A stretch of DNA of 64,000 bases, taken from Conchocele bisecta (Eukaryota > Mollusca > Bivalvia > Lucinida > Thyasiridae). Shown one piece after another: positions 23,160 through 34,549 of this stretch. Both the position numbers and the translations under genes were made by a program. Numbering within the stretch: position 1 is the first letter of the stretch; every line of letters starts with the position of its first letter. The notes below the pieces were generated by a model. It had not been told where the DNA came from and searched no databases. It was given only the letters and a program-made list of their open reading frames with translations. Location of the stretch: positions 55,203,131 to 55,267,130 of the forward strand of contig CM055268.1 of the NCBI GenBank assembly GCA_029237695.1, given 5' to 3'.

Positions 23160-24563
23160 GGGGCGCCATGCAGGACAGGTTAATTATGTGTACAAAATTG
23201 AGTTTTGTAACACTAAAAATCACAAAATTCAATTCTGTGTCACAAAATTCAATTCTGTCAATTCTGTGTCACAAAATTCAATTCTGTGTCACATAATTCA
23301 TTTTTGGTATAAAGGATTCAATTTTGTAAGACAGAATTGAGTTTTGTGAAGAAAATTCAGTTTTGTTGGACAGAATTCATTTTTGTCCACAAAAATTAGT
23401 TTGCGTAGGATAGTCTATGTCATCTCTACGTTGATTGGTTGAGATCGGTCTTAGTCCATTTTACTAGATGGTGGAGTACACTTGCAGGTTTAAATATTTC
23501 AATGCGAAAATATAACCCAATATATCAATATTATACTTCTTTATGGACAGTTATTTTGGTTATATTATGATTACAAATGAGTGGTCACACCATATAGCAT
23601 ATACTTTGAAGGAGAAATAAGAAAAATATTCAGAATTTTCCCTCAATTATTTAAACAGGGTCAAACAAAAAGTAGCCGGGACATAGCTAGACCCGAGAGC
23701 ATGCCCATATATAGAGAATACCAGGCTAGTGTATTTTGATATCAAGTTTATCAGGCAAGGCTAGGAAACGCGCAGGAATTCCGAGGCTTGCCGAGGAATT
23801 CCTACCGTTTCCGAGCCGAGCCTGATAAACTTGATATTAAAATACACTAGCCTGGTATTCTATTTATCAGGTAACGTTTTATGCTCGAAAATGACATTAG
23901 ATGACGTCGTATTCTATGTGTCTACATGCATTATTTACAGTATACACCATCTTAGTATCCATGGTATCTACACAAATACTACAAATGGTTTCCTCAAATG
24001 GCCCAATACACACATTCTGTTTATAAACACAGACAGCAGTCAGAACACAGGCCACAGCGCGTGTATTATTGATTTAACTGGGGCAGGTGTACCTTGCGAT
24101 ACACAATACATGACGTCAGTACTCGCGGGAGATCTACATGTACATGAATTATGTGTACAATTATAACGCAAATGAGTTTAAATACGAATGTGTTTGCCAA
24201 CGTTTGACTGTTTGGAGATAGTGAAGCAAAATGGCAGAATGAGAAATGAATCATCGGCAGAATGAGAAATGAATCATCGACAATTGAATGTAGTAGATCG
24301 GCGACCGTGACCCATTTCTCCAGTGCAGTTTCTGACCAATGGTAGTCCTTCTTACATGCGTGTGCAGAATTGACAGAATTGAATTTTGTGACACAGAATT
24401 GAATTTTGTGGCACAAAAGTGAATTTTGTGACACAGAATTGAATTCTGTGGCACAGAATTGAATTCTGTGGCACAAAAGTGAATTCTGTGACACAGAATT
24501 GAATTTTGTGGCACAAAAATGAATTTTGTTGACAAAATTGAGCCATGTCCCACTTGGCGCCCC
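23160..24563. mobile_element. foldback element, family E (~1.4 kb)
   Basis: The inverted ends are 'ggggcgccatgcaggac' and 'gtcccacttggcgcccc'. Each arm carries ~17-20 bp units of 'aattcaattctgtgtcaca' (left 23215-23400, right 24364-24545, opposite orientation). The 1 kb centre contains a family F MITE at 23708-23868. Minus-strand frames of 76-173 codons over the right arm are repeat artefacts. Confidence 0.7.
23708..23868. mobile_element. hairpin MITE, family F (best copy)
   Basis: 'agagaataccaggctagtgt' and 'attttgatatcaagtttatc' pair with 'gataaacttgatattaaaat' and 'acactagcctggtattct', and 'aattccgaggcttgccgagg' lies at the centre. Confidence 0.75.
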
Positions 24564-24747
24564 GTAACACCTGCCTATACACATCACTTAATAAAGTGGC
24601 TTTTACCGTATGCGCAGTGCATACCAGTCATGAACGTTTATCGGCGATCATTAATACACGCACTGCACTGTTGTTCGTGAATTAGCATTGTATTTATTAA
24701 TCCTTACACATGGTCGAATTTTGCAACGCTATGCTGCATGCAATAGT

Positions 24748-24832
24748 TAGATCATAAAATTGCACGTGCATTTGATTTAAACTCGGCCGCAAGGCCGAGT
24801 TTAAATGAAATGCACGTGCAATTTTATGATCT
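24748..24832. repeat. perfect hairpin
   Basis: 'gatcataaaattgcacgtgc' and 'ttaaactcggccgcaagg' pair with the complement. The arms are ~40 bp with a single internal mismatch region. Confidence 0.65.
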
Positions 24833-25089
24833 AGCTGATTTGTATCATTTGCCAAATATGGAAAATTGGCACATGCGCAATTCTATGTGGGCGCGGCTCA
24901 TTAATGACAGGAGCCGTATTTTATCGCTCGACCTGCCACGGAATTGACACGGTCCAATCAGAATTCTAGTGCCAGGTGAGGGGAAGTCCCTTCACCTGCC
25001 ATGTTTACGTCGTGAAGGCCGTTGCTATCGTCATATACGCGTTGTATGGCACATTTCCTGTTGACATCATTCGGTCATTGAGAGGAACA

Positions 25090-25167
25090 GCCGTGCAATA
25101 ATTGCCGTGCGTGTAAGTGCCCATACGTTTCAGATACACGCACGGCAATTATTGCACGGCATCTCAT
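25090..25167. repeat. hairpin with short loop
   Basis: 'gccgtgcaataattgccgtg' and 'cacggcaattattgcacggc' form 20+ bp arms about a ~30 bp loop. It is followed by two 'aggctccaccccttta'-like direct repeats (25176, 25207). Confidence 0.6.
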
Positions 25168-25422
25168 TAAATTAGGCTCCACCCCTTTAGTTACACCACA
25201 TTCTAAGCTCCACCCCTTTAGATACACAGAACAACAACTTGGTATTGGAAATTATAGCAGGTGCGTGTATAATGCTGAAGGTCTTTGGGCTATGATACAT
25301 AATCGGGATTTACTATATAATTATATGCGGTAAACTGCAATATATTGGCAAGCATGTCGTCAAAATTTCAACGAATCCCGTGAGATGACGATTTGGCAGG
25401 ACCAGTAAGAACACATGTATGT

Positions 25423-25615
25423 AGTAGTATAGAGGGAGTCAAAATGATACCACCTAACGGTGGCATCATTTCTCCACCCTCTATACTACTCCACCACCCC
25501 CCGAAAAATCAAAAATTGGTTAACGAGGAAATTGTCTCCCACCAACCACGAAATATTCAAAATTGGTGTCATAAATACATCATGTTGTTTTCACGTCCAA
25601 TTGAACATATAAATT
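25423..25615 (+). repeat. left terminal inverted repeat of the Polinton
   Basis: It matches the complement of 43338-43530 with about ten small differences, mostly single-base indels. It contains a local hairpin ('tgataccacctaacggtggcatc'), a CCACCACCCCCC run, and ends at 'ttgaacatataa'. Confidence 0.9.
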
Positions 25616-25645
25616 TAATAGGTTATAATAAAATATTATAACAAA

Positions 25646-25985
25646 ATGGATAATAAAATACACAACGAATTGGACGTTTATAATGATTTGGATGAAGGAT
25701 TTTACGCTGTTGTTTTCTACAGTATTAAAACACGGTAAAATGACAATACTATGTGATATCGAATACATGAAATATCAGCGTAATTTATTACGCTGCGATA
25801 AAAACGTTGCATTTACAATATTAAACCGGCAATTATGTCGCCGTATAAGTATCAAATTTATATAATGAAGACGACTAAATAGGATCGGAGAAACACTACC
25901 GAAACATTATCAAACTAATTTTATAAAACAGTTTAAAATCAAAGATTCGTTTACGGATATGCGTTTTCTACAATATCGCTTTTAA
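25646..25985 (+). pseudogene. small uncharacterised gene next to left TIR
   Basis: An ATG at 25646 opens MDNKIHNELDVYNDLDEGF. After about 30 codons the reading passes to a second frame ('KMTILCDIEYMKYQRNLLRC') ending near 25865, and then to a third ('HYQTNFIKQFKIKDSFTDM') ending TAA at about 25985. The three pieces abut with no spacer and have a similar basic, aromatic composition, so I read them as one ~110-residue protein broken by two indels. I do not recognise it. Its position just inside the TIR, pointing inward, is mirrored by another small gene at the right end, though that one points outward towards its TIR. Confidence 0.45.
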
Positions 25986-26049
25986 CGAAGAAATTGGAAA
26001 ATTATTAGAAGAAATTGAAAATTATTGAACAGAACTAATTTATGTTATA

Positions 26050-27080
26050 ATCACACCAAGCAGACGACAATGTTCCAATTACACGTGTTATGAACATGTA
26101 AATTAGGTGTCCATTTTATAGAGAGATTACACGATTAGGTCTATCGCGTATAAAGATATTAATAATTTGTAAAAATTAAAAAAAAAAATAGCAAAAGCCT
26201 CCACTCGTGCACAACACCCCCAGCGACTGGGCAGATTTCTAGCCGGCACCCAGCCACTGGGGTGTTGGGACCTTTCTTAAGCCCACGCATCTGTTGGCTC
26301 ACATTCTGGGTCGCCTTGAACCCCATTGCCAATTCCTCTATTAAGAGAAACCAGCGAAGTAAGACGAGCCTATGTGTGAATTTGGTTTCCGAAATTGCAA
26401 AGCTCTTAGGCAGAAATCTTTTAGGCCGGCACCTTTGAGCTACACAATTACATCGCCAAATACACACATATGCATAGACTGCTACCATTAAACAGACGAG
26501 ACGGACGTCATACCGGATCAACAACATAGCACACACGAGATGAGACCAATTGTTGTAAGGTCAACACACATATATATACTCATCAGTTTCCTATACAACA
26601 TACAAATGGTGTGCATATTATAATTATTTATTAATACCTATTGGCGAAAGAAAACATGTGATGGTTCGTTATTTTGTTAATTTTATAATTAATTTTATAT
26701 AATAATTTAATTTAAAGCTGAACACTCCCTATTATTACATAGTAATTAATTTATGTTGTAACGACAATGTTTCAATTACACGGGTTATGGCCCATGCGTA
26801 AATTGATAGCCGAGGTAAACAGAGCCGATAATTCTCAGTGAAAAACACATGTTGTATAGGTATGTAAATTTGTTACTGCACCAATATAATTTTGAAAAAA
26901 TTAGGAAAATTATAAAAATTAAGAATTAATATTATTATTATTATTTATTTTATTTATTATTTTTATTTTATTTTATTTTTTTTTTTTTAAATTATTATTT
27001 TTATTTTATTTTTTTTTTTTAATTATTTTTTAAATTTTTTTAAATTTTTTTTAATTATTTTATAATGGTGCTGTAACATT
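26050..27080. other. Polinton left-arm spacer, AT-rich, with ~60 bp direct repeat
   Basis: 'cgacaatgttccaattacac' near 26068 recurs as 'cgacaatgtttcaattacac' near 26762 with similar flanks. Between the copies lies a more G+C-balanced 350 bp block (26200-26560) unlike its AT-rich surroundings. A 125-codon minus frame there is hydrophobic but unconvincing. 26925-27060 is a T-rich low-complexity run. Confidence 0.4.
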
Positions 27081-27129
27081 TCCTCCGACTTTATTTCCAA
27101 GTTTTACCCTAAATTTATCCCAATCAGTA

Positions 27130-27722
27130 CACTCAATTTTTGGCATGTGGCGCGCGCCTTGATCCTTATATCATTTTTTAATTCTTCATATCTCCCCATT
27201 TCTTCCACCACGGATTCAAACTCTAAATTTGATATTTCTTATCGGCCAACGCTTTGGACACCATAAACGTCGATGCTATTTTTCTTAGACCTAGCGAGAA
27301 CGGATATTCTATCATGTTTTCTACTTTTTTTCTCGAGTTTTCCACCCGCCGCCCTAATTACCATACAAAGTGTTCCAGATAAAACGGTAATTCCACTCAA
27401 AACCCCTGCAAGTGGATCATTACAATTGTAGATAGCGTTGCAGCAGTCCCCGCCCCACACAACACAGAAACACTTGCCAGAACCGTACTAGATGCTTCAG
27501 CTATGTTTGCCGCGCGCTATATTTATTAGAGTGTCTTTTTCTATTTGCACATTCTCTAACTAAAATATCCTGCATAGCGACGATATTATTCAACCTAAAA
27601 TCTGAACTTTTTTCGTTAATTGAATACAGTGTTGGTGGAGTGGTATTGAGAGTTGAATACAGTGTTGGTGGAGTGGTATTGAGAGTTGGATACAGTGTAT
27701 GGGTGGATCGTATTGACAATTG
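27130..27722 (-). pseudogene. small hydrophobic/charged protein of the Polinton, function unknown
   Basis: The minus strand reads through at least three frames. It begins MSIRSTHTLYPTLNTTPPTL (two near-identical 11-residue Pro/Thr repeats follow). Next comes a small-residue hydrophobic stretch, 'SSTVLASVSVLCGAGTAATL' continuing in another frame as 'LAGVLSGITVLSGTLCMVI', and then a basic segment 'KLEKKSRKHDRISVLARSKK'. A last frame gives 'FESVVEEMGRYEELKNDIR'. This layout (Pro/Thr-rich N-terminus, Gly/Ala-rich hydrophobic hairpin, charged helical tail) suggests a small membrane-active or virion-associated protein. I do not know a characterised homologue. It lies downstream of the repeat-protein gene on the same strand. 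Confidence 0.5.
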
Positions 27723-27819
27723 GAAGCGTGATATCGTTCAAGTAGAAATTTATATCAATATATTAGTATTTACACAATAAGTTCAATTAACAATGAGACA
27801 ATAGTGGAAAACTCTCTGA

Positions 27820-29430
27820 TCAACCGATTTCGTAACAAAGTTAATAACACTACCTTGGAAAGTCTAATTCGATCATCACCGATAACGAAACCACCGTCGA
27901 ACTATCTCCTGAGATTTTAGAGACTCCAACCCCCGTTTCTTTCCCATCTACTCACAATATTTATCGCGACCGCGCCCCACAGGTTTACCATTAGCATAAC
28001 CGAGCATACCGCCATTTGGATAAACTTCACCAGCACTGTCATAGTGTATCCCCCATATTAATTACTCGCATTGGCACCGAACGAATATTCCTAGTGCCCC
28101 ACAACCAATGGGCCCCCCGCTTCCAGCCCAAACTGTTATGACATCGTTTTGGTGTTTACATTGTTTTCACTATTCCGGCAAGCGCATTGTTTGCGTTATA
28201 TGCCTCAGTACGAATCTCATAAGAGGCCTCCTCAAGAGCTTTGGCGCGGCTATACGATCATGTTTCAGTTATCGTTATTTTTTCATCTAGTTCAGTAAGT
28301 GTCGCTTCTCTGTTGAAAGAGTCCATCTGAGCGCAACGCATCATAAGCCTCCGTAATGGTAGTTCTGGTGGTCATCTAAGCGCTTTTATCAATACCGTAC
28401 CGGTCCTCTTTTTTTGAAATTCGGTTATTAATTCATCTATTTAGTAAGTGTCCGCATCTCTGTTTGATTAGAGTCCTCTAAGAGTAACACCCTATAAGCC
28501 TCCCTTAATATCCGCCTGGTGGTCTTCTAGGGCTTTATCAATACACCGTTTCGGACTCCACAAGATCATACCGGTCTCTTTTTTAAATTCGGTTATTTAT
28601 TCATATATTTCAGTAAGTGCAGCTTCTCTGTTGAGAGAGTCCACTGAGCGTCAACGCCCCAAACCTCCGCAATGCCTCTTTGTGATCTTCTCGACCCACT
28701 CAACCCCCGACCTGGTCCTCTTTTATAAATTCGGCTAATTTTTTCATCTAGTTCGGTAATTGTCGATTCTTTAGCTGTGAGAGTTCTCTAAGCGCAACGC
28801 ATCATAAGCCTCCGCAATGGCCTCTCAAGGTTAGACTGGTGGTCTTCACGACTTTATCAATACCCGACGGGTCTCTTTCTCGAAATTTTGTTATTTTTTT
28901 ATCTAGTTCAGTAATTCGCTTTCTCTGAGAATAGTCCTCTGAGCGCAACACCTCATAACCTTCATAAGGTCCGCCTGGTGGTCTTCTCGTCCTTTCTTCA
29001 ATACCCGACGTGGCCTCATTTTCGAAAATCGATTATTTTCCCGTCTAATTCAGCAAGTTTAGCATCTTTGGCTGAGAGAGTCCTTCTAAGCGCAACACTC
29101 ATAAACCTCCGTAATTTCAGTCTGGCGTCTCTCGGCTTTTATCAATCCCCAACCGGGCCTCTTTTCTAAATTTGGTTGATTTTTTACCTAGTTCGTTTAG
29201 TTTCCTATGCTGTTTTTTCTTCACGACTTTGTGTATTCACAGCCAGCAATATCTCTAAGTTGTGGATATATACTCTGTGATCTCGTCGTGGCCCTCGATA
29301 TAGTTCTATAATCAATGCTTGTTTTTTGGTTAGTTAAAAAGTCACCCTCTGTCGGGAATAATCCCCCTTCTGCAGGTCCAAATTATTTTGAATTTGTCAC
29401 CCAATTCGGAAGAACTACCTGGTCCGTATA
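27820..29430 (-). pseudogene. fibre-like protein with ~7 charged 48-residue repeats
   Basis: Read on the minus strand. Near 29270-29430 there is a non-repeated N-terminal part ('LFPTEGDFLTNQKTSIDYRT'). From about 29195 down to 28130 follow roughly seven DNA repeats of 142-168 bp. The consensus of each encodes a charged helical unit with words like 'EDHQADIAEAYEALRSED' and 'NREATLTELDEKI'. Units differ by 1-3 base indels that throw the frame. Below 28070 a Gly-rich tail reads 'YPNGGMLGYANGKPVGRGRD', and the frame ends near 27835 after 'GVSKISGDSSTVVSLSVMIE'. Anchor, helical shaft and compact tip is the layout of viral fibres or long coiled-coil stalks, but this is inference from architecture only. 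No homologue is recognised. Confidence 0.55.
28130..29195 (-). repeat. ~145 bp coding tandem repeat (about 7 units)
   Basis: On the plus strand each unit reads 'ttcagtaagtgtcgcttctc', 'gagcgcaacgcatcataagc', 'ctggtggtcttctcg', 'gctttatcaatacc' and 'ctctttttcgaaattcggtt'. Unit starts fall near 28150 (degraded), 28296, 28444, 28611, 28755, 28909 and 29051. The period is close to 48 codons, which fits repeat expansion within a reading frame. Confidence 0.75.
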
Positions 29431-29509
29431 TACTCAAAAGGTTGTAATATAATATACAACATGCGTTTAATTCTAATTTTTCTTAAAATTAATTAATTTG
29501 AAATTTTCT

Positions 29510-30175
29510 AGGACGACCGAAATCGGGTAATCGTTCTTCCAACCTCTCGCCCTTTATCATCAAGAAAAATATAAATCTACAACTCGTGGATGAGTCCGAT
29601 TCCAAAACTTTCATCTCTGGTGTGGGAAGTCTAACGTTACAGTCCTCGCCAAAAAACAATCCGCTGGCGGCACAGTTTTCAGTAAAGTGCTGGGGGATCC
29701 GTCTATCGTGATGTACGATGTGTTCACCGATCCAGGTGCACCCTGAGAGTTTTCGTGAAGGCGAAGTTTACTGGGTGGTATCGCCGTGCCAATGACCCAC
29801 GGGGAAGACAAACTCAACGGTACGCTAGCCCTTCATCCTCGTTTGAAGGGGGTTTTAAATTTAAATCCTAACATTGAGGCTCAACCCCGAGAGATCATTA
29901 ATTTTTATCAACTCCAATTTCGCAATCCCGTGGCTTTGAGACAGTGTGAGTAGACATTATCAGGCATATTCCCTTGCGATTAAAGCATGGACAACTCTGA
30001 CACCCCAAAGCCGGGAAGATAATCCGACAGATAATTCCCCAAGCGTCTCCAAACTTCTGCAGGACTATCGTCGGTCTCTCGATCAACACCACCTCCGGAA
30101 AAGATAACCTCTGCCGTCCTTCTTTACATACCCGTCGGGTAGATAACCATATACAGTTCAATGTTTTTCCACAAT
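29510..30175 (+). pseudogene. uncharacterised Polinton gene (left centre, plus strand)
   Basis: Long coding-like stretches in alternating frames: 'NVTVLAKKQSAGGTVFSKVL' with 'GDPSIVMYDVFTDPGAP', then 'GGIAVPMTHGEDKLNGTLAL', then 'NLNPNIEAQPREIINFYQLQ', then 'KLLQDYRRSLDQHHL'. Composition is that of a soluble folded protein, and the stretch ends just before an A-rich run (30178-30218). I do not recognise it; a virion protein is possible from its place among the other late-type genes. Confidence 0.45.
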
Positions 30176-30224
30176 AATAAAAAAAAAACAAAAAAAAAAA
30201 AAATAAGAAAAAAAAAAAACCGTG

Positions 30225-31358
30225 AAGGTGTTTGATCTAAGGCCGTACCCGCGTTTTCCACAGCAGTTGTCTATTAATATTTTGAAGTTCACAACTCCCT
30301 TTTTGAACATTAGTAAAGAAGCATACAAATAATATCTTCAATGGATACCAAAGCATTTAGCTTTTAAACTCTAATGTAAAGACGCGGTCGGAGGGTAAAT
30401 ACACACAAAAAGACGTTGTTAACCCGCCTTGTACACCAACCGTAACCGTTAGACCGACAGTGGCTTTGCCACCACTTCCCAACATCTTAGAATCAATATA
30501 GTGTTCCCAAGATTACGTACGAATGAGGGTGGTAAACGGCTGAAAGCAACACCGATGCAGTATTTGGCGAACATAAATAAAATTTTTCGCTGTAGGTGTT
30601 GCAACAGCCGGGTGTGGAGTTTCATATAAAGACCATCTGACATCCAGAATGTCATGCACCGAAGTGTCCTACAACATTCACGTGTATTATACAATTAGAG
30701 GATACTCAACAGAACTAGGTATTTTCACTACCTCATACGACGCCTTGGATCCCATTTCCAACACATATAACCGTAAGGCCTTTGAAAGACTGTGTAACGA
30801 ATTTTACGTTTCAAAAGACGCGGACTGAGACAGAAAGCATTCCTACCAGCACCGCCTCGGGGACGTTCTCATTCACGGCCATTCCGGGAATTGGACACAG
30901 ACTGATTTTAGACACGATCACTCCGGTGGACCACATCGTCAGTCGGAAACGCCGGGAATTTTGGACCCCGCGACTATGACGTTCGGGACGGAAGTGTCTG
31001 GAGGTCGACACTGTGCGTGTTTCTTGTAAAATGTTACGCTCCGACACTGGCTTCACTCGATTACATACAGCAGGCCTGCTGAGGTTCAGAACGCGTGGGT
31101 ACATTTATGTTAGATACTGGTATATGTGTTCACCGCAGGCCGGGATTACTCTGCGTCCAACGACCCATTCGCACGTACGTCTGGGCATTCTCGGCGCACA
31201 GAAGCAAACTCGCAGTTCTATACTGGGCATGGGAACAAGCGTATGATGCACAAAAAACAATTTTTGGCACTTGTAAGACGCCATCTCAGCTATGTGGACC
31301 TGATGAAGGTTGGAATCCAGAATTAATCAAGACTTTGCAGAATGCCACACCCCAGTAA
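30225..31358 (+). pseudogene. probable structural gene of the Polinton, unassigned
   Basis: It opens 'VKVFDLRPYPRFPQQLSINI' then 'LKFTTPFLNISKEAYK', shifts frame at 'LQWIPKHLAF', and continues through 'GVSYKDHLTSRMSCTEVSYN', 'GIFTTSYDALDPISNTYNRK', 'TFSFTAIPGIGHRLILDTI' and a last frame ending 'NPELIKTLQNATPQ' and TAA at about 31358. That gives some 370 residues over at least five frames. The N-terminal wording feels familiar from other Polinton proteins, but I cannot assign it to a named virion or non-virion component. No catalytic motif is seen. Confidence 0.45.
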
Positions 31359-31384
31359 AGACTAGGTATTTGGAATAGGTCTTT

Positions 31385-31860
31385 ATATGGCGCCGAGCAA
31401 TATGATACTACGAGACGACCCGTTGACGGTTACAATAATCAATCGTAATCGCCACCGCCAATCAAAAAATCGCCACAACGGTAACGAGAACAACGATATC
31501 ATCAAGGCCACCCCCAACAGTGGAACCGATTTCATAAACACAAAAATGGCTACACCTCCCCCAATTCGTAATCGAAAACCCAGTAACCCCAATTCGTAAA
31601 TTGATGCACCATCGAGATCCATCAACAGACCAATCTCGATTGGGAAAAACACCATCATCAACACCAATCGTAGATTGGATAAATTGGAAGCACAACACAC
31701 GAGGAGGAGAAATTGGGTCTCGTCATCGCCCTCGTGGCGATCGATTATTTACGCTTTGGTTTTTAGGAACCTCTCTGACAAGAATAATAGGAGACCGGCG
31801 ATTGGCCACTTTTAAGCCCAGGTATTTTTTGGCTAGCCATCCGGCCATTTTATAATATAG
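31385..31860 (+). pseudogene. Asn/Arg-rich open stretch, coding strand uncertain
   Basis: Plus frames read MAPSNMILRDDPLTVTIINR followed by an Asn/Arg-rich segment and 'TPPPIRNRKPSNPNS'. The minus strand over 31383-31700 reads as a 105-codon, very hydrophobic frame. One of the two is probably a shadow. If minus, it would be a multi-pass membrane protein, and if plus, a basic disordered protein. I cannot decide. Confidence 0.25.
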
Positions 31861-32044
31861 ACTAGCAAGTAAGAAACGTCTACTTCCGGATCAGTCCAGG
31901 TATTGCGGCAGCCGCCTTTCCAAGCTTAATTTTAGCAGAAGACTGCGAGGGCTATTAGTTGTTTTTTTAATCCCACTTCCTTGGCATCCACCGGATGAGA
32001 GGTGCTGGTGCTGGTGCCTGGTGCTGGAGCGGGTGGAGCGCCCG

Positions 32045-32995
32045 CACCACCAGTGAAAGTTAGAACTATGTCGAAATAGTCATGGCCGATGCAACGAGGA
32101 TGGCTTTGCTATCGGGACGCCCTGCTCTCGACAGAGTGCGAAGACGCTCACCGATGTCGTCCTCCTCGAGCAGGACCCCGAGATTGATTCGCGGATCCGA
32201 CTTAATTGTTGCGTGAGAGCCTCACGGATAGCCGAGGCGGCCTCCAAGCGAGCATCTCTTTCATCCCTCAAAGACGCGAGTTTGTTGATCCGCTCGGAGC
32301 TTCTCTTATCGTCACCGGCAACCTCCAGTTTTCTTTCTTCTACGCATATGTTTCATCCTAGCGCCGAGATTTGGAGAGGTTAATGACCAGTTCGCCCCGG
32401 ACCGTTATTATTGTAGAGCCCAAATCGAGTCCACGGAGTTCTCGAAGGTAACGGTTGGGCCAACCGTTGAGTATTTTCCCCAATTGTGATTGGACGGCTG
32501 AACAGTGTCTCCATAGTGTTAATAACGTCGGTGTGCTATTTGAGGGACCTCGCTAAGCTCCGACCGTTTTCTAATCGCGAGACCGTCTTCCCGCAATAGT
32601 TTCGTCTGTAACTTTAGGCCTCTACAGCGCGGGCCGTTATAAATGTTTTCCCCTCTTCCAATCCGTGAAGCCAAGTGCGTCCCTTATGATTGGCCACCGC
32701 CCCGTTTCCTGCAATGGCGTTTAGTGATAGTGTTTTCCGGTCCTCCCTGTTAACAATTGGACATTTAGTGCGCCTTAGTCGCAAATTTACCGGCTCATAA
32801 ATTTGAACCTGGAGTAGTCGCGACCGACAGAGGGACCAACTTTTTTCTGCTGCCAAATTGTTGTAGTATCGTTTACAGCTCCCTCAAGTAATTCCTGACT
32901 ATTTGACTAGTGGTAGCGTCACCAATTGTGATTGGATTGGACCTGGAGTTTCTATGTGGGTGTCGTGAGGAAACCTCGAAGTAATCATCACGCAC
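32045..32995 (-). pseudogene. uncharacterised Polinton gene with coiled-coil (minus strand)
   Basis: On the minus strand, in successive frames: 'KLVPLSVATTPGSNL', 'YEPVNLRLRRTKCPIVNRED', 'SLNAIAGNGAVANHKGRTWL', 'HGLEEGKTFITARAVEA', then 'LKLQTKLLREDGLAI', a helical segment 'DERDARLEAASAIREALTQQ', and a C-terminal 'DDIGERLRTLSRAGRPDSKA' with stop near 32063. That is about 310 residues. The N-terminal half looks globular and the C-terminal half helical. It is divergent from the capsid/ATPase block to its right. I do not recognise the family. Confidence 0.45.
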
Positions 32996-33139
32996 CATCG
33001 AGTAATCTTCTCGGTCGCCCGTATTGCGATCGAATTCCGTCCAAGTAATCAGCCATATTTATAATTTTCTTAAAATTAATTATGTATTTAAAGACAAAAC
33101 CCATACGGGTTTAATAGTTTTCAATAATGTTGAAAAAAT

Positions 33140-34482
33140 TAATTATGTCTTCGAGTCCAATACGGTCGCAAACTCAATCCATACCGCAGACTGCGTGAGC
33201 CCCCGGGCAAAAGGCGTGAGACAGAGTGTCGTTAATTACGAACAACCCATCGACGATCGACCAGAACCAGCAGCTCTAGTCCGCTTCCCCAACCTCGGAG
33301 CTAAACGACGTCATTGTTCCGGGTTACTGTTTCGCCTCGCTGGAGGGGGGGACTATTTCGCTAAAGTCGACGGACTCTGACCGAAACCGTCGTTCAAACC
33401 TGGTCGCGCCATAGTCAAGAAGACTATGATAAAGATTTCTGTAAGAGGTGATGTTCGATCGATGACAGCACGTCTACCATTTGCTATCCAGGACCTGTGG
33501 AAGACGTCACACGAGCTTTGAAAACGCTGGTCTATCAAGGTATTGACACCAGCAAAAATAAGACGTAAACCAAACATGAGAATCGGGGCTGCTCAACAAG
33601 GCAGATAACAACGCGAGTGACAAACGCGGTCGCGGGTGCTTTACGGCAACCGGCTTCTACATCCCCTCGACTTTGAGTAGCTGGAGAGTCTCATGCCTAC
33701 TATCAGAGCGCTTTGGCATGACCGCCTCGAAACGAACTAACGTTTCAACGACGTTACGGCCGAGTTTATCATAGCCACCGACCAGTTATCGAGACCGTAT
33801 ACGATCGTTAATGTTTCGCTGGAGTACGACATGGTCACGATGCCCGAACAGCGCGATTGATCAGAACCCAGTACGCCGGGCGCGTTGCCATTACTTTACA
33901 CCGAGTTTCTTCGCCATCGCAAGATTCCGAAAAACAAAAGCGACCATTCTCCATGGAATAATAACTGTCAACGTACCCGCCCGCTCGATGAAAGGTATAC
34001 TGATTTTGTTCGAGGATGCTCTTTCCGTCCTTCGGTGCTAGAAAAACCGACAGAATTTCTATAACCCCAAAATCACGAAGGTAGAGTGACGATCGAGGGA
34101 GTCCCCAATCACTCTACAGCGCGGTCTTCGCGCGCACCAGCAGTGGATGAAGTAATAAAGGCAGTTTGCTGCCGGATTCTAAGCGCTCTCGCGGAGGTTT
34201 GCAAGCAGTTTGCCTAAAGACCTGCATCTCCGGCCGTCCTCCCTTCGCGGAGTTCCTGAATACCAAATACGCGTTATGGCTAGACATGCGAGCCAGCGAC
34301 GATGAACCCTATACACGGTAGCGGACGCCAAGTTGAGAACGCAGTGAGGTGTGACGATCCATGATAACCAATAGAGGCGGACGGAGCCGGGCCTTGAACT
34401 GTGTAACTTTATCTATAATTACAGACGCACAACTCAACATCGAAGATGACGGATACGTATCAAGCGATCTACTGAATTAATA
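33140..34482 (+). pseudogene. probable Polinton major capsid protein
   Basis: The plus strand encodes, across many small frame changes, 'VNYEQPIDDRPEPAALVRF', 'VEDVTRALKTLVYQGIDTSK', 'TVNVPARSMKGILILFEDA', then 'FYNPKITKVE' and 'VTIEGVPN' pieces in other frames, 'FAEFLNTKYALWLDMRASDD', and a C-terminal end 'ITDAQLNIEDDGYVSSDLLN' followed by TAA. The order of an 'ARSMKG' segment, an 'IEG.PN' segment, a 'LDMR..DD' segment and a terminal 'DAQLNIE' matches what I recall of Polinton double-jelly-roll capsid proteins, which build an icosahedral shell. Its length (~440 residues) and the ATPase gene immediately downstream fit. The N-terminus is uncertain. Confidence 0.55.
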
Positions 34483-34549
34483 AAAAAATCATCTAACGAT
34501 TTATTAATACAAAAATTTTGAAAAATTTAAGATAATCAGCAATCAATAC

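Noticed and set aside
31383..31700. 105-codon hydrophobic minus-strand frame as a membrane protein
   Set aside because: It overlaps an Asn/Arg-rich plus frame, and Asn/Arg codons read backwards give Ile/Leu/Phe-rich shadows, so I left the strand open.
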